A DNA stretch of 64,000 nucleotides from Sinorhizobium saheli (GCF_001651875.1 NZ_LNQB01000096.1:1-64000); one strand, 5' to 3'. Positions 8,804 through 17,700 are shown, numbered from the stretch's first letter. The notes: generated by a model not told the origin, from the letters alone. Program-made: numbers and translations.

Positions 8804-8828
8804 GCAGCCGGCTTTGAAACCCGGCTGC
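8804..8828 (-). promoter_or_regulatory. Intercistronic hairpin between nrtA and nrtB
   Basis: An 8-bp stem (GCAGCCGG at 8804-8811 and CCGGCTGC at 8821-8828) lies directly after the nrtA stop. Such stem-loops behind binding-protein genes usually stabilise the upstream message so that the binding protein is made in excess. Confidence 0.5.
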
Positions 8829-8836
8829 GGTAGGCG

Positions 8837-10129
8837 TCAGGCGATGCGGCTGATCGCCAGGCTCTTCAAATACGCCTCCGGATTTTCTGGATCGAAGACC
8901 TTGCCGTCGAAGAAGGTCTCCGGGCCACGCGACGTCGACGCAGGGATGTCGGTGACGCCGAGCTCCTTCGCCGCCTCGCGCCAGATATCCTCGCGGTTGA
9001 CCTTGGCGATCAGCCCCTTGATGTCCGTATCCGGTGCGAACTTGCCCCATCGGATGTTCTCGGTAAGAAACCAGGCGTCATGGCTCTGGAAGGGGTAGGA
9101 GGCATGATCGCGCCAGAACTTCATGAAGTGCGGGCTGTTCTCGACGACCTTGCCGTTGCCATAGTCGTACTCGCCCTTCAGCCGGTCGATGATGTCCTTC
9201 GGCGGCACGTTGAACCAACTACGCTTGCCGACGATCTTGGCGAGCTCGTCCTTGTTGGCCATATCGTCGCACCATTGCGCGGCTTCTTCGACCGCCATGA
9301 CGAGCGCCTTGGCGGCACGCGGGTTCTTCTCGACCCAGTCGGCGCGCATCGCGAAGGATTTCTCAGGGTGCCTCGCCCAGATCTCTGCGGTGTTGACGGC
9401 CGTGTAGCCGATCTTCTGGTTGACGAGTTGCTCGTTCCAGGGTTCGCCGACGCAGAAACAGTCCATGGTGCCGACCTTCATGTTGGCGACCATCTGCGGC
9501 GGCGGGACGACGATCGTCTCGACGTCCCTGTCCGGGTCGATGCCGCCGGCAGCGAGCCAGTAGCGGATCCAGAGGTCGTGCGTGCCGCCGGGGAAGGTCA
9601 TGGCGACTTTCGCGGCTGCGCCTTCCGCCTTCTTCTTTGCAAAGGCTTCCTTGAGGACTGAGGCATCAAGGCCCGCCTTCAGATCGGAATAGGCGGCGCC
9701 GACCGAGATCGCCTGAGCATCGAGATTGAGGCGCGCGAGGATCACCATCGGCAGCGGCTGGTTGTTTTGCGTCACCTTGCCGGTCGAGATGAGATAGGGC
9801 ATCGGCGTCAGAATATGGGCGCCATCGATGCCGGCGCCGGCAGAGCCGAGCACCAGATTGTCGCGCGTCGTGCCCCACGAGGCCTGTTTCACAACCTCCA
9901 CTTCGGTCATGCCGTACTTTTCGAAGAAGCCCTTCTCCTTGGCGATGACGAGCGGGGCGGAATCGGTGAGCGCAATAAAGCCGAGGACGGCCTTGGTGGT
10001 CTCGGGACCGGCGCCCTGAGCAAAAGCCCCGGATGGTAATAGCGTCTTGGCTGCGCCGACCATTGCGGCCGTCGCGGTCGTCTTCAGCAAGCTGCGGCGG
10101 GTCAGGCCACTGATCGAAGTCTTGGTCAT
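8837..10129 (-). CDS. nrtA: Nitrate ABC transporter, periplasmic substrate-binding protein
   Basis: A 430-residue NrtA/CmpA-family protein with a Tat-type leader (TRRSLLKTTATAAM ... AFAQG). Family features include VLGFIALTDSAPLVIAKEKGFF, the conserved ASWGTTRDNLVLG segment and the DCFCVGEPWNEQ motif. It delivers nitrate (or nitrite) to NrtB. It is first in the operon, with a sigma-54 promoter about 175 bp upstream, as expected for nitrogen-controlled uptake. Confidence 0.9.
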   Translation of the reverse strand: MTKTSISGLTRRSLLKTTATAAMVGAAKTLLPSGAFAQGAGPETTKAVLGFIALTDSAPLVIAKEKGFFEKYGMTEVEVVKQASWGTTRDNLVLGSAGAGIDGAHILTPMPYLISTGKVTQNNQPLPMVILARLNLDAQAISVGAAYSDLKAGLDASVLKEAFAKKKAEGAAAKVAMTFPGGTHDLWIRYWLAAGGIDPDRDVETIVVPPPQMVANMKVGTMDCFCVGEPWNEQLVNQKIGYTAVNTAEIWARHPEKSFAMRADWVEKNPRAAKALVMAVEEAAQWCDDMANKDELAKIVGKRSWFNVPPKDIIDRLKGEYDYGNGKVVENSPHFMKFWRDHASYPFQSHDAWFLTENIRWGKFAPDTDIKGLIAKVNREDIWREAAKELGVTDIPASTSRGPETFFDGKVFDPENPEAYLKSLAISRIA

Positions 10130-10303
10130 GCGCAGGTTCCCTCGGTTGTTGGCCGGTCAAAACTGAAAAAACGCCGCTCGGAGATCGCGTTCCGGGAGGA
10201 ATCCCTCTCGGAGGCAAAGTCCTTGCGACGTCGGTGTCTTTGACAGGCGCATCTGGCGTCTGTACTTGCTTCAATCGCCGTTGATTCAAAGCAATTCTTG
10301 GAG

Positions 10304-10319
10304 AGCAAGCAGCGTGCCA
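10304..10319 (-). promoter_or_regulatory. Sigma-54 promoter of nrtABC
   Basis: On the minus strand the sequence reads TGGCACG-N4-TTGCT, matching the -24/-12 consensus at every core position. It lies about 175 bp upstream of the nrtA start. The predicted start of transcription is near 10293. The upstream activator site (NtrC) was looked for and not convincingly found. Confidence 0.8.
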
Positions 10320-10491
10320 GTTTTGCGCTGTCACTCTATTGACTTGAATCCAATGAGGAAATGTAAGGTCAGGGGCGCGCCTAAAAAGTGAGGATTAGCA
10401 CATCCTGATGATATATTGTGCGCGTCAGTACCAAGTTGAATTCTCATTCCGCTTAGAAAAGTGGCGCTGCCACTCAAATGTGGTCGAGCAA

Positions 10492-10667
10492 ATTGAAGGG
10501 ATGACGTCCCAGGGAGTGGTGTAGCTTCGGCGATCGCCGTGCTTTCCGGACGGAGCCGGGAATGGATCAGCTTGCCGCGGCGGGCAAGCTGATCCATTCC
10601 CGGCTCCGTCCGGAAAGCACGGCGATCGCCGAAGCTACACCACTCCCTGGGACGTCATCATTGAAGG
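10492..10667. mobile_element. Palindromic MITE-like insertion with 8-bp target duplication
   Basis: Positions 10500-10576 and 10583-10659 form a perfect 77-bp inverted repeat around a 6-nt centre (GCGGCG), so the whole 160-bp element is essentially one palindrome. It is flanked by identical 8-bp direct repeats ATTGAAGG (10492-10499 and 10660-10667), the footprint of transposition. It has no coding capacity. The outer end (GATGACGTCCC ... GTGTA) resembles IS256-family termini, which also make 8-9 bp duplications; that assignment is inference. Confidence 0.85.
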
Positions 10668-11376
10668 CACCAGGGCACTGCAGCGTCACCGTCTTGCCGT
10701 GGATGTCATTCGCTTCGCGATAGCGCCAAGCTTGTCGATCTCGATGTGTAGAATCTTGCGCGGGGTGGCGACGGTCAGTGTCGATTTGAAACCGCCGGGC
10801 CTTGCCCGCAGAAATTGAGATTCATCGAACAGAATCAAGTACTTGTTGTTTGTGGATCGAAACTAGCTAGTCAAGCTGCGCGTGTGACGCATGAATAGGG
10901 GCGCCCGCAGTGCGCGCAGGTTGATTCGTACACGGGCCGTGGGTTCGTCGATACTCTTCCAGGATCGTCGACTGCTCTCAGCAGTGACGGCTGCATGCGT
11001 GCTAGTAGCGCGCCGACGAGCTTGACATCCTTGTTTCGCGGCAGGTGAACGATCCGGACGGCATCCAGTCGCTCATCAACAGAACGGGACGCGCGTTCGT
11101 TCCGCAGCGACTCATCGAAAGGCCGCAACAAACGCCGGCTCCATTCAGCGGTCGGCTATTTGAGCCCGCAACAGTTCGAGGATCAACACATCCGGCTGAC
11201 TGGCAAATCAGAAGCCTGACCCATCTCCACCCCAAGGGGCGCACTCCACCGACTATGGCGTCCGCTTCGCCGAGCTCCCCTCCCACACACTTCGCACGAG
11301 GTCATCGGGCGGCGGCCAATGACGGTAAGGCATTTCGCCGCCCCGCGTTGCGCAGCGGCGTGCGATGCCGCCCGGT
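10668..11376. other. Gene-poor segment between the nrt and ectoine loci
   Basis: About 700 bp without a supportable gene. Short open frames (10871-11131 and 11002-11286 on minus, 11045-11443 on plus) show no family features. Codon character is weak, and the segment together with the adjacent palindromic insertion looks like an old junction between two unrelated loci, possibly decayed insertion sequence. Nothing in it is firmly recognised. Confidence 0.5.
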
Positions 11377-12447
11377 TCAGTCGGGAACCACAACCAGCTT
11401 GCCGACGAAGTTCTTCGCCATGAAATCCGTCTGTGCGCGATGAAATTCCGAGAGGCGATAGACTCCGCCGACCAGCGGACGGATCTTCTTCTCCTCGATA
11501 TAGCGCACCAGCCGGCGGAAATCGGCGCGGCTGCCCTGGCTCGATCCGTGCAGTTCCAGCTGCTTCAGGTACATGGTCCTGAGATCGAGCTGGACGACCG
11601 GGCCGGCGATGGCACCGGCAGCCGTATAACGACCCTCCGGCCGCAGGATCTTCAGCAGGTCGTTGAAAAGAGGGCCGCCGACGAGGTCGGCGACGACGTC
11701 GATCGGTTCGCCGCGCACCGCCTCGTTGACCGTCTCGACGAGGTCGCTCCGGCCGCGGGTCACGACGGCTTCCGCGCCGATCTCGAGCATCGCGGCTTCC
11801 TTGCCCGGGCCGGCGACGGCGATCGGGATGGCGCCGCGGGCGCGGGCGAGCTGAATGATCGCCGAGCCGACCCCGCCGGAGGCGCCGGTCACCAGGATGC
11901 GTTCGCCGGCGGCAAGCCGCGCCCGCTCCAGCATGCGTTCGCCGGTGAGATAGGCGCAGCAGAAGGTGGCAAGCTCGACATCGGTCATGGCGGTGGCGAC
12001 CACATGGGCATTTTCCGCCGGCAGCGCCATGTATTCGGCATAGCCGCCATCGCGGCCATGGCCCATGTAGTCGATGTCGGCGAGGCTGTCGTCGTCGCGG
12101 TTGTAGATCGAGAAGTCGACCATGACGCGCTCGCCGATGCGCGCCTCATCGACACCCTCGCCGACGGCAACGATGTGCCCGACCGTGTCGGTGCCCTGGA
12201 TGCGCGGGAAGGTCAGCGTATTGCCTTGGCGCCGCCAGGTCGAGACGGCAGAGGGGTCGTCCTCGGTGCCGTAGGCGCCCTCGCGCACCCAGACGTCGGT
12301 GTTGTTCATGCCGCAGGCGCTGACCTTGATCAGCACCTCGCCGGCGGCCGCGGACGGGACCGGGACGTCGCGGCGATAGACAAGCTTGTCCAAGCCGCCG
12401 TGACCCGTCAGCAGCACGGCCGCCATCGTCTTCGGAACGGAATGCAT
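11377..12447 (-). CDS. MDR-superfamily alcohol dehydrogenase-like oxidoreductase
   Basis: A 356-residue medium-chain dehydrogenase. The N-terminal GroES-like domain shows KVSACGMNNTD and IQGTDTVGHIVAVG; the nucleotide-binding fold shows VTGASGGVGSAIIQLARARGA. The classical zinc ligand motif GHE is replaced by GTD and the structural-zinc cysteine loop is missing, so it is probably a zinc-independent quinone/enone-reductase-like member. The start at 12447 is chosen because GGGAGCG precedes it; a TTG 87 nt upstream would run into doeD. It is last gene of the asnC-doeC-doeD unit, so a role in the late ectoine pathway is possible but unproven. Confidence 0.75.
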   Translation of the reverse strand: MHSVPKTMAAVLLTGHGGLDKLVYRRDVPVPSAAAGEVLIKVSACGMNNTDVWVREGAYGTEDDPSAVSTWRRQGNTLTFPRIQGTDTVGHIVAVGEGVDEARIGERVMVDFSIYNRDDDSLADIDYMGHGRDGGYAEYMALPAENAHVVATAMTDVELATFCCAYLTGERMLERARLAAGERILVTGASGGVGSAIIQLARARGAIPIAVAGPGKEAAMLEIGAEAVVTRGRSDLVETVNEAVRGEPIDVVADLVGGPLFNDLLKILRPEGRYTAAGAIAGPVVQLDLRTMYLKQLELHGSSQGSRADFRRLVRYIEEKKIRPLVGGVYRLSEFHRAQTDFMAKNFVGKLVVVPD

Positions 12448-12461
12448 CACGGTCGCTCCCT

Positions 12462-13835
12462 TCAGCCGAGGACGGACCGGATCGCGTCGGCCGCCGCCTT
12501 GACGACGATGTTGGCCTCGTCGCGCGTGAGGCAAAGCGGCGGGGCAAAGCCGAGGATGTCGCCCTGCGGCATGGCGCGGCCGATGACGCCGCGCTCGAGA
12601 AGCGCCGCCGCCACCTGCGGCCCGACTTTCCGCGCCGGATCGAAGAACTGGCGATCGTCACGGTCCTCGACGAACTCGATGGCGGCCATCATACCGTCGC
12701 CGCGCACTTCGCCGACATGGCGGTGGTCGCCGACGGCTTTTTCGAGTTCGGCGCGGAAATAGGCGCCCGTCAAAACGGCGTTCTCGACAAAGCCGAGCTC
12801 GTCGATCAGTTCGAGATTGGCGATGCCGGCGGCGGCACATATCGGGTGCGCCGAATAGGTCCAGCCGTGGCCGATGGCGCCAAGCTCGTCCGAGCCCTTC
12901 ACCAGCACCTGCCAGACCTTGTCCGAGACGATCGTGCCGGAAAGCGGCGCATACGCCGAGGTCAGCCCCTTGGCGATGGTGATGAGGTCCGGCCTGATGC
13001 CGTAATGGTCGGAGCCGAACATGCTGCCGAGCCGGCCGAAGCCGGTGACGACCTCATCGGCGACGAGCAGGATATCGTATTTCTGCAGCACCGCCTGGAT
13101 CTTCTGCCAGTAGCCCTTCGGCGGCGGCACGATGCCGCCGGTGCCGAGGATCGGTTCGCCGATGAAGGCGGCGACGGTGTCGGGCCCTTCGGCGAGGATC
13201 ATTTCTTCCAGCTTGTCGGCGCAATACTCGGAGAACTGCTCCTCGCTCATCGAGCGGTCGGCACGGCGGAAATAATAGGGTGCCTCCGTGTGCAGGATCG
13301 GTGCCCGCGGCAGGTCGAAGGCGTTGTGGAAGAGGTGGAGGCCGGTCAGCGAGCCGGTCATCACGCCGGAGCCGTGATAGCCGCGCCAGCGCGAGATGAT
13401 CTTCTTCTTCTCGGGGCGGCCGAGGATGTTGTTGTAGTACCAGATGAGCTTGATGTTGGTCTCGTTGGCGTCCGAACCGGAAAGGCCGAAATAGACGCGG
13501 CTCATGCCTTCCGGCGCCCGGTCGATGATCATCTTGGCAAGCCGGATCGACGCTTCCGTGCCGTGGCCGACATAGGCATGATAATAGGCGAGGTTCTTCG
13601 CCTGCGCCGCGATCGCATCGGCGATCTTCTCACGGCCGTAGCCGACATTGACGCAGTAGAGGCCGGCAAAGGCGTCGAGGCTGCGCTTGCCGTCGACATC
13701 GGTGATATAGACGCCTTCGCCGCCGCCGATGACGCGCGTCGGGCTCTCGCCGCGCGCATGCATGCCCATATGCGTCGACGGGTGGAAGAAGTGGTCGCGG
13801 TCCCAGGCGGTGAGTTCGTTGCTTCTTTCGAGCAT
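12462..13835 (-). CDS. doeD: Class III aminotransferase, ectoine pathway (diaminobutyrate transaminase)
   Basis: A 457-residue PLP-dependent class III transaminase. It shows FGLSGSDANETNIKL, the cofactor-binding LLVADEVVTGFGRLG and the Schiff-base lysine in LITIAKGLTSAYAPL. In the ectoine pathway DoeD converts L-2,4-diaminobutyrate to aspartate semialdehyde, and the gene's place beside doeC, asnC and ehu/eut supports this; by sequence alone another omega-amino acid donor is possible. Of three nearby ATGs, 13835 is favoured because AAGGA lies 6 nt before it. It is followed 14 bp later by the MDR oxidoreductase. Confidence 0.8.
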   Translation of the reverse strand: MLERSNELTAWDRDHFFHPSTHMGMHARGESPTRVIGGGEGVYITDVDGKRSLDAFAGLYCVNVGYGREKIADAIAAQAKNLAYYHAYVGHGTEASIRLAKMIIDRAPEGMSRVYFGLSGSDANETNIKLIWYYNNILGRPEKKKIISRWRGYHGSGVMTGSLTGLHLFHNAFDLPRAPILHTEAPYYFRRADRSMSEEQFSEYCADKLEEMILAEGPDTVAAFIGEPILGTGGIVPPPKGYWQKIQAVLQKYDILLVADEVVTGFGRLGSMFGSDHYGIRPDLITIAKGLTSAYAPLSGTIVSDKVWQVLVKGSDELGAIGHGWTYSAHPICAAAGIANLELIDELGFVENAVLTGAYFRAELEKAVGDHRHVGEVRGDGMMAAIEFVEDRDDRQFFDPARKVGPQVAAALLERGVIGRAMPQGDILGFAPPLCLTRDEANIVVKAAADAIRSVLG

Positions 13836-13875
13836 GGTCATTCCTTTCATGAATTCGGTCTTTCGTGAAACCCGG

Positions 13876-15372
13876 TCAGGCGGCGGTGTCGATGCAGAGA
13901 TATTTGAGCTCGGTGAAGGCCTCCATGCCGTGGCGCGAGCCCTCGCGCCCGAGGCCAGACTGCTTCCAGCCGCCGAAGGGGATCGGCCCGCCGGTGATCT
14001 TCACCCGGTTGATCGCCACCATGCCGTATTCGAGCGCCCGGGCGAGCCGCATCTGGCGGGCGCCGTTCTCGGTGACGACATAGGCGACGAGGCCGTATTC
14101 GGTGTCGTTCGCCCGGGCGATCACCTCGTCTTCAGTGTCAAAGGCGGTGACTGCCGCGACCGGGCCGAATGTCTCCTCGCGCATGATGAGCGCATCGTCG
14201 GGCACATCGGTCAGTAACGTCGGCTCGAAGAACAGCGGCCCGGCCGGGTGGCGCTTGCCGCCGGTGGCAAGCGTGGCGCCGCGCTTCAAGGCGTCCCCAA
14301 CCTGCTCCTCGACCTTGGCAATGGCGCGCTCGTGCATTAGCGGACCGATCTCCGCGCCCGGCTCGAGGCCGGAACCCACCTTCAGACGCGCGATCCGCGC
14401 GGCAAAGGCCGCACTGAACGCTTCGAGGCTCGGCCGCTCGACATAAATGCGGTTGGCGGCGAGGCAATCCTGGCCGGAGGTCGCGAACTTCGCGGCAATG
14501 GCGATATCGGCCGCCTTCTCGACATTGGCATCGGCAAAGACGATGAGCGGCGCATGACCGCCGAGCTCCATCACCAGCCGCTTCATCGTCGGTGCGCATT
14601 GGGAGGCGATCAGCCGGCCGATGCCGGTCGAGCCGGTGAAGCTCATGGCGCGGACGCGCGCGTCCTCGCACATGCGGCCGACGATCGTCGCGGCGTCGCC
14701 GGTGACGACGTTGAAGACGCCGGCGGGAAGGCCGGCGCGCTCGCCGAGTTCGGCCAGCGCCAGCGCTGAGAGCGGCGTCTCGGAGGAGGGATGGGCCACC
14801 ACCGTGCAGCCGGCGGCGAGAGCGGCGGCCGCCTTGCGGGTGACCATCGCGGAGGGGAAGTTCCACGGTGTGACGATGCCGACGACGCCGAGGGCTTCGC
14901 GGCGCACGATCATCTCGGCGCCGGCAAGATGGCTCGTCACGCTTTCGGCATTGAGGCGCTTGCCCTCCTCGGCATACCACTCGATGAAGGAGGCGGCATA
15001 GTCGATCTCGCCGCGCGCTTCGGCGAGCGGCTTGCCCTGTTCCAGCGTCATCAGAAGGGCGAGATCCTCGCGGGCCGCAAGCATCAGCTCGTGCCACTTG
15101 CGCAGGATCGCGGCGCGCTGTTGCGGCAGCATATCGCGCCAGGACCTGAACGCCTTTTCCGCCGCATCGATCGCCTCGGCCGTCTGCGCTGCGTCGAGCG
15201 AGGCGACGAAGGCGAGAGTGTCCCCGGTCGCCGGGTCTCTCACTTCCAGGCTCTTCCCGTCGCGGCCAGAAATCCAGCGGCCGCCGACATAGGCGAGCTC
15301 GCGCAGCAATTGCCGGTCGTTCAGCTGCTTCAAGGCGTCGTGAAAGGCCGTGCGCGCAAAGATGGCGGTCAT
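13876..15372 (-). CDS. doeC: NAD(P)-dependent semialdehyde dehydrogenase, ectoine pathway
   Basis: A 498-residue GabD-like aldehyde dehydrogenase. The catalytic Glu lies in MELGGHAPLIV and the nucleophilic Cys in SGQDCLAANRIYV; the cofactor motif is FTGSTGIGR and the C-terminal KQSGLGREGSRHG is intact. DoeC oxidises aspartate semialdehyde to aspartate in ectoine breakdown; generic annotation would be succinate-semialdehyde dehydrogenase. The start at 15372 follows AGGGAG, while the longer open frame upstream runs through repeat DNA. A repeat copy separates it from asnC. Confidence 0.8.
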   Translation of the reverse strand: MTAIFARTAFHDALKQLNDRQLLRELAYVGGRWISGRDGKSLEVRDPATGDTLAFVASLDAAQTAEAIDAAEKAFRSWRDMLPQQRAAILRKWHELMLAAREDLALLMTLEQGKPLAEARGEIDYAASFIEWYAEEGKRLNAESVTSHLAGAEMIVRREALGVVGIVTPWNFPSAMVTRKAAAALAAGCTVVAHPSSETPLSALALAELGERAGLPAGVFNVVTGDAATIVGRMCEDARVRAMSFTGSTGIGRLIASQCAPTMKRLVMELGGHAPLIVFADANVEKAADIAIAAKFATSGQDCLAANRIYVERPSLEAFSAAFAARIARLKVGSGLEPGAEIGPLMHERAIAKVEEQVGDALKRGATLATGGKRHPAGPLFFEPTLLTDVPDDALIMREETFGPVAAVTAFDTEDEVIARANDTEYGLVAYVVTENGARQMRLARALEYGMVAINRVKITGGPIPFGGWKQSGLGREGSRHGMEAFTELKYLCIDTAA

Positions 15373-15551
15373 GTCCAGATCTCCCTGTCCGTTGCGAGGA
15401 GATTGCCACCGTCGCCGCGAGAGATTGTCCATTCCGCCGCTCGGCCTGAGAGACTTTGACCAAAGTCGCGCCGGTTGCGAGAGAGATTGTCTGCGGAGGT
15501 CACCTGGACTGCCGGCTGCGCGGCGAGCACCCCCTCTGCCCGGACCCGGCT

Positions 15552-15621
15552 GCAGCGGAATGCTATCTGCTTGCTTTGCCGCGCGACGTCCGGTGATTCC
15601 ACCGGACTGCAAAATGCTCTA
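15552..15621 (+). repeat. R1 intergenic repeat, degenerate copy
   Basis: The conserved half (GTCCGGTGATTCCACCGGAC, then TGCAAAATGCTCTA) is intact and the left half is degraded. The palindrome has compensating changes on both arms relative to other copies, which suggests selection on structure. Its edge CTA at 15619-15621 is the TAG stop of asnC read on the minus strand. Confidence 0.8.
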
Positions 15622-16104
15622 GGCGGACGCCTGTGGCAGCAGCGAGCCGAGCGGCAGCACGGTCTCCTCCTTGATCGTCTTGGTGACGATATAGGTGAAA
15701 TAGCGGTCGATGCCGAGTTCGCGGCCGAGCAGTTCGTCGACCAGCCGCTGATAGGCGTCGATGTCGGCGGCCACGACCTTGAGGATATAGTCGACCCCGC
15801 CGCCGACCGACCAGCAGGCGACGATTTCGGGGATCGCGGCGATGGCGCGCTCGAAGCGGTCGAAATCCGCCTGGCGGTGATTGCCGAGCGTCACCTCCAT
15901 TAGGACGCTGGCGACCGGCGCGACACGACGCACGGCGACCCGCGCGTGATAGCCGGTGACGATGCCGGCCTTTTCCAGTTTCCTCAGCCGCATCCAGCAG
16001 GGCGTCGGCGACAGGCCGGCCCTTTCGGCGAGCGCCAGCTTGGTGATGCGCCCGTCGGCCTGGATCGCCTCCAGGATGCGCAGATCGATCGCGTCGAGTT
16101 TCAT
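15619..16104 (-). CDS. asnC: Lrp/AsnC-family regulator of the ectoine locus
   Basis: A 161-residue Lrp/AsnC regulator. The N-terminal winged helix is KLDAIDLRILEAIQADGRIT ... LAERAGLSPTPCWMRLRKLEKAGIV, followed by the RAM ligand-binding domain (VVAADIDAYQRLVDELLG). The start at 16104 removes 9 non-family residues. Ectoine clusters typically carry such a regulator (AsnC/DoeX) for feed-forward activation by pathway intermediates. It leads the minus-strand unit and is divergent from enuR. Its stop codon is provided by an R1 repeat. Confidence 0.85.
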   Translation of the reverse strand: MKLDAIDLRILEAIQADGRITKLALAERAGLSPTPCWMRLRKLEKAGIVTGYHARVAVRRVAPVASVLMEVTLGNHRQADFDRFERAIAAIPEIVACWSVGGGVDYILKVVAADIDAYQRLVDELLGRELGIDRYFTYIVTKTIKEETVLPLGSLLPQASA

Positions 16105-16130
16105 TCGGGGATGCCTTCCGTCGAGCCCCA

Positions 16131-16240
16131 CTGCATGTCTCCTTAAATCGACCCCGATTCAAGGACGAAGACATGCAGCAATTCAAAAAGCTGCAGCGAC
16201 CTTTGCGCGTCTGAGAAGACGCGCGGCGCTGCTGTCGCGT
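16131..16240. repeat. R2 intergenic repeat, full-length copy
   Basis: This copy reads TGCATGTCTCCTTAAATCG, then CCCCGATTCAAGGA, then ACATGCAGCAATTCAAAAAG, CTGCAGCGACC, and GCGCGTCTGAGAAGACGCGC. The last is a strong hairpin. Fragments recur at 53962-53996, 57717-57785 and 59880-59925. It resembles the mosaic palindromic repeats common between genes of Sinorhizobium. It sits in the asnC/enuR intergenic region. Confidence 0.75.
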
Positions 16241-16310
16241 CAAAGTCCGGGAAAAGACATTGGGTGTTCACTTTTGCATTGTCAATTGAGCTGATTTTCA
16301 TCACTGTTCA

Positions 16311-16321
16311 AATCATGACAA
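16311..16321. promoter_or_regulatory. Candidate EnuR operator overlapping the enuR start
   Basis: AATCATGACA here is the reverse complement of TGTCATGATT, the same core as the two direct repeats in front of ehuA. The ATG inside it is the enuR start codon, so binding would block enuR expression (autorepression). Confidence 0.4.
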
Positions 16322-17700
16322 GTTGGACGCCCGACACGACACTCCTGCGCCGCCCGGCCTATCTCTCGCTCGCCGACCAGTTTGCCCGTGCCATCCAGGA
16401 GGGCAAGCTTCCAAACGGCGCGCGGCTGCCGACGCACCGCAAGCTGGCCGACGACCTGAAGCTTTCCGTCCAGACGGTGAGCCGGGCCTATGACGAGCTC
16501 ATCCGGCGCGGCCTGATCTCCGGCGAGGTCGGCCGCGGCAGCTTCGTCCAGACGCAAGCGCGCGAGCCGGAGCCGCCCTATCTGCCGGAGCGGCTTGGAG
16601 AGCTGATCGACCTCTCGATCTTGAAGCCGGTATGCGAGCAGATCCATCTAGAAAAGATGCGCCAGGGCTTTGCCTGGCTTGCCGAGAACCTGCCGGCGAG
16701 TTCGGCACTGTCCTTCCGGCCGAACATGGTGTTCCCGCGCCATCGCAATGTCGCCGCGCAATGGCTGTCGCATTGCGGCCTCGAGATATCGCCGCTCAAT
16801 ATCAGCCTCACCAACGGCGCGACCTCGGCCATGACGGTGGCGCTGATGAGCGTGGCGCCGCCCGGCTCGACGGTTGCGACGGAGGCGATCAGCCACCACA
16901 CGCTGGTGCCGCTTTCGACCTATCTCGGCATTCATCTCCAGGGCCTGCCGATCGATCACGACGGCATGATCCCGGAAGCGCTGGACGAGGCCTGCCGCAA
17001 GGGCGTCATACGGGCGATCTTCCTGCAGCCGTCGGTGATCAACCCGACCGCGACGCTGATGAGCGCCGAGCGGCGGGCGGCGCTCGCCGCGGTGGCGCGC
17101 CGTCACGACGTCGCCATCATCGAGAACGACATTCTCGGGCCGCTCGTGGAGGAGCGGCTGCCGCCCGTCGCCGCGCTCGCGCCGGAACGCACGCTTTATG
17201 TGACGAGCTTCACCAAGATCACCGTGCCGGGGCTCAGGATCGGCTATCTTGCCGCACCCGACCGCTATGTTGCGGCCGTCGCCAACCGGCACCTCGTGTC
17301 GAACTGGATGGCGACGCCCTCGATCGCGGAGATCGCCACCCGTTGGGTGAGCGACGGCACGGCGATGGAGCTCGTGAACTGGCAGCGCCGGGCTCTCGCT
17401 GCCCGCCATGCGATCGCCAAGGAGGCGCTCGGCGGCCTCGCCTACCGCGATCACCCGCAGAGCCTGCATGTCTGGCTTCCGCTGCCCGAGGGGCATTCGG
17501 AGGACGCCTTCGTTTCGCAGGCGCGCCTGCGCGGGGTCGCGATTGCGCCGGGGGCATCCTTCCGGACCGTCGACAGCGGCTGGCAGCCGGCCGTCCGGAT
17601 ATCGCTCGGCTCGACGACCGAGCAGGAACTGAAGACCGGGCTCGGCATCGTCGCGTCGCTGGCGCTCGGAGATCCGGAGGCATTGCTGCTGGCGATCTGA
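16315..17700 (+). CDS. enuR: MocR-type PLP-dependent regulator of ectoine genes
   Basis: A 461-residue MocR/PdxR-family regulator. Residues about 10-80 are a GntR winged helix (LSLADQFARAIQEGKLPNG ... LSVQTVSRAYDELIRRGL). The rest is a fold-type I aminotransferase domain with the PLP lysine in YVTSFTKITVPGLRIGY at about residue 301, close to the position reported for EnuR. EnuR represses ectoine uptake and catabolic genes, and ectoine-derived intermediates bound through PLP relieve this. The start at 16315 removes an unrelated hydrophobic extension. It stands directly upstream of ehuA in the same direction. Confidence 0.9.
   Translation: MTSWTPDTTLLRRPAYLSLADQFARAIQEGKLPNGARLPTHRKLADDLKLSVQTVSRAYDELIRRGLISGEVGRGSFVQTQAREPEPPYLPERLGELIDLSILKPVCEQIHLEKMRQGFAWLAENLPASSALSFRPNMVFPRHRNVAAQWLSHCGLEISPLNISLTNGATSAMTVALMSVAPPGSTVATEAISHHTLVPLSTYLGIHLQGLPIDHDGMIPEALDEACRKGVIRAIFLQPSVINPTATLMSAERRAALAAVARRHDVAIIENDILGPLVEERLPPVAALAPERTLYVTSFTKITVPGLRIGYLAAPDRYVAAVANRHLVSNWMATPSIAEIATRWVSDGTAMELVNWQRRALAARHAIAKEALGGLAYRDHPQSLHVWLPLPEGHSEDAFVSQARLRGVAIAPGASFRTVDSGWQPAVRISLGSTTEQELKTGLGIVASLALGDPEALLLAI

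Noticed and set aside
10320-10500. NtrC binding sites upstream of the sigma-54 promoter
   Set aside because: GCAC...GTGC pairs are present (around 10398-10422) but the spacing does not fit the NtrC consensus.
10871-11131. 86-codon minus-strand frame in the gene-poor segment
   Set aside because: No similarity recognised and no ribosome binding site; left as part of an unassigned region.
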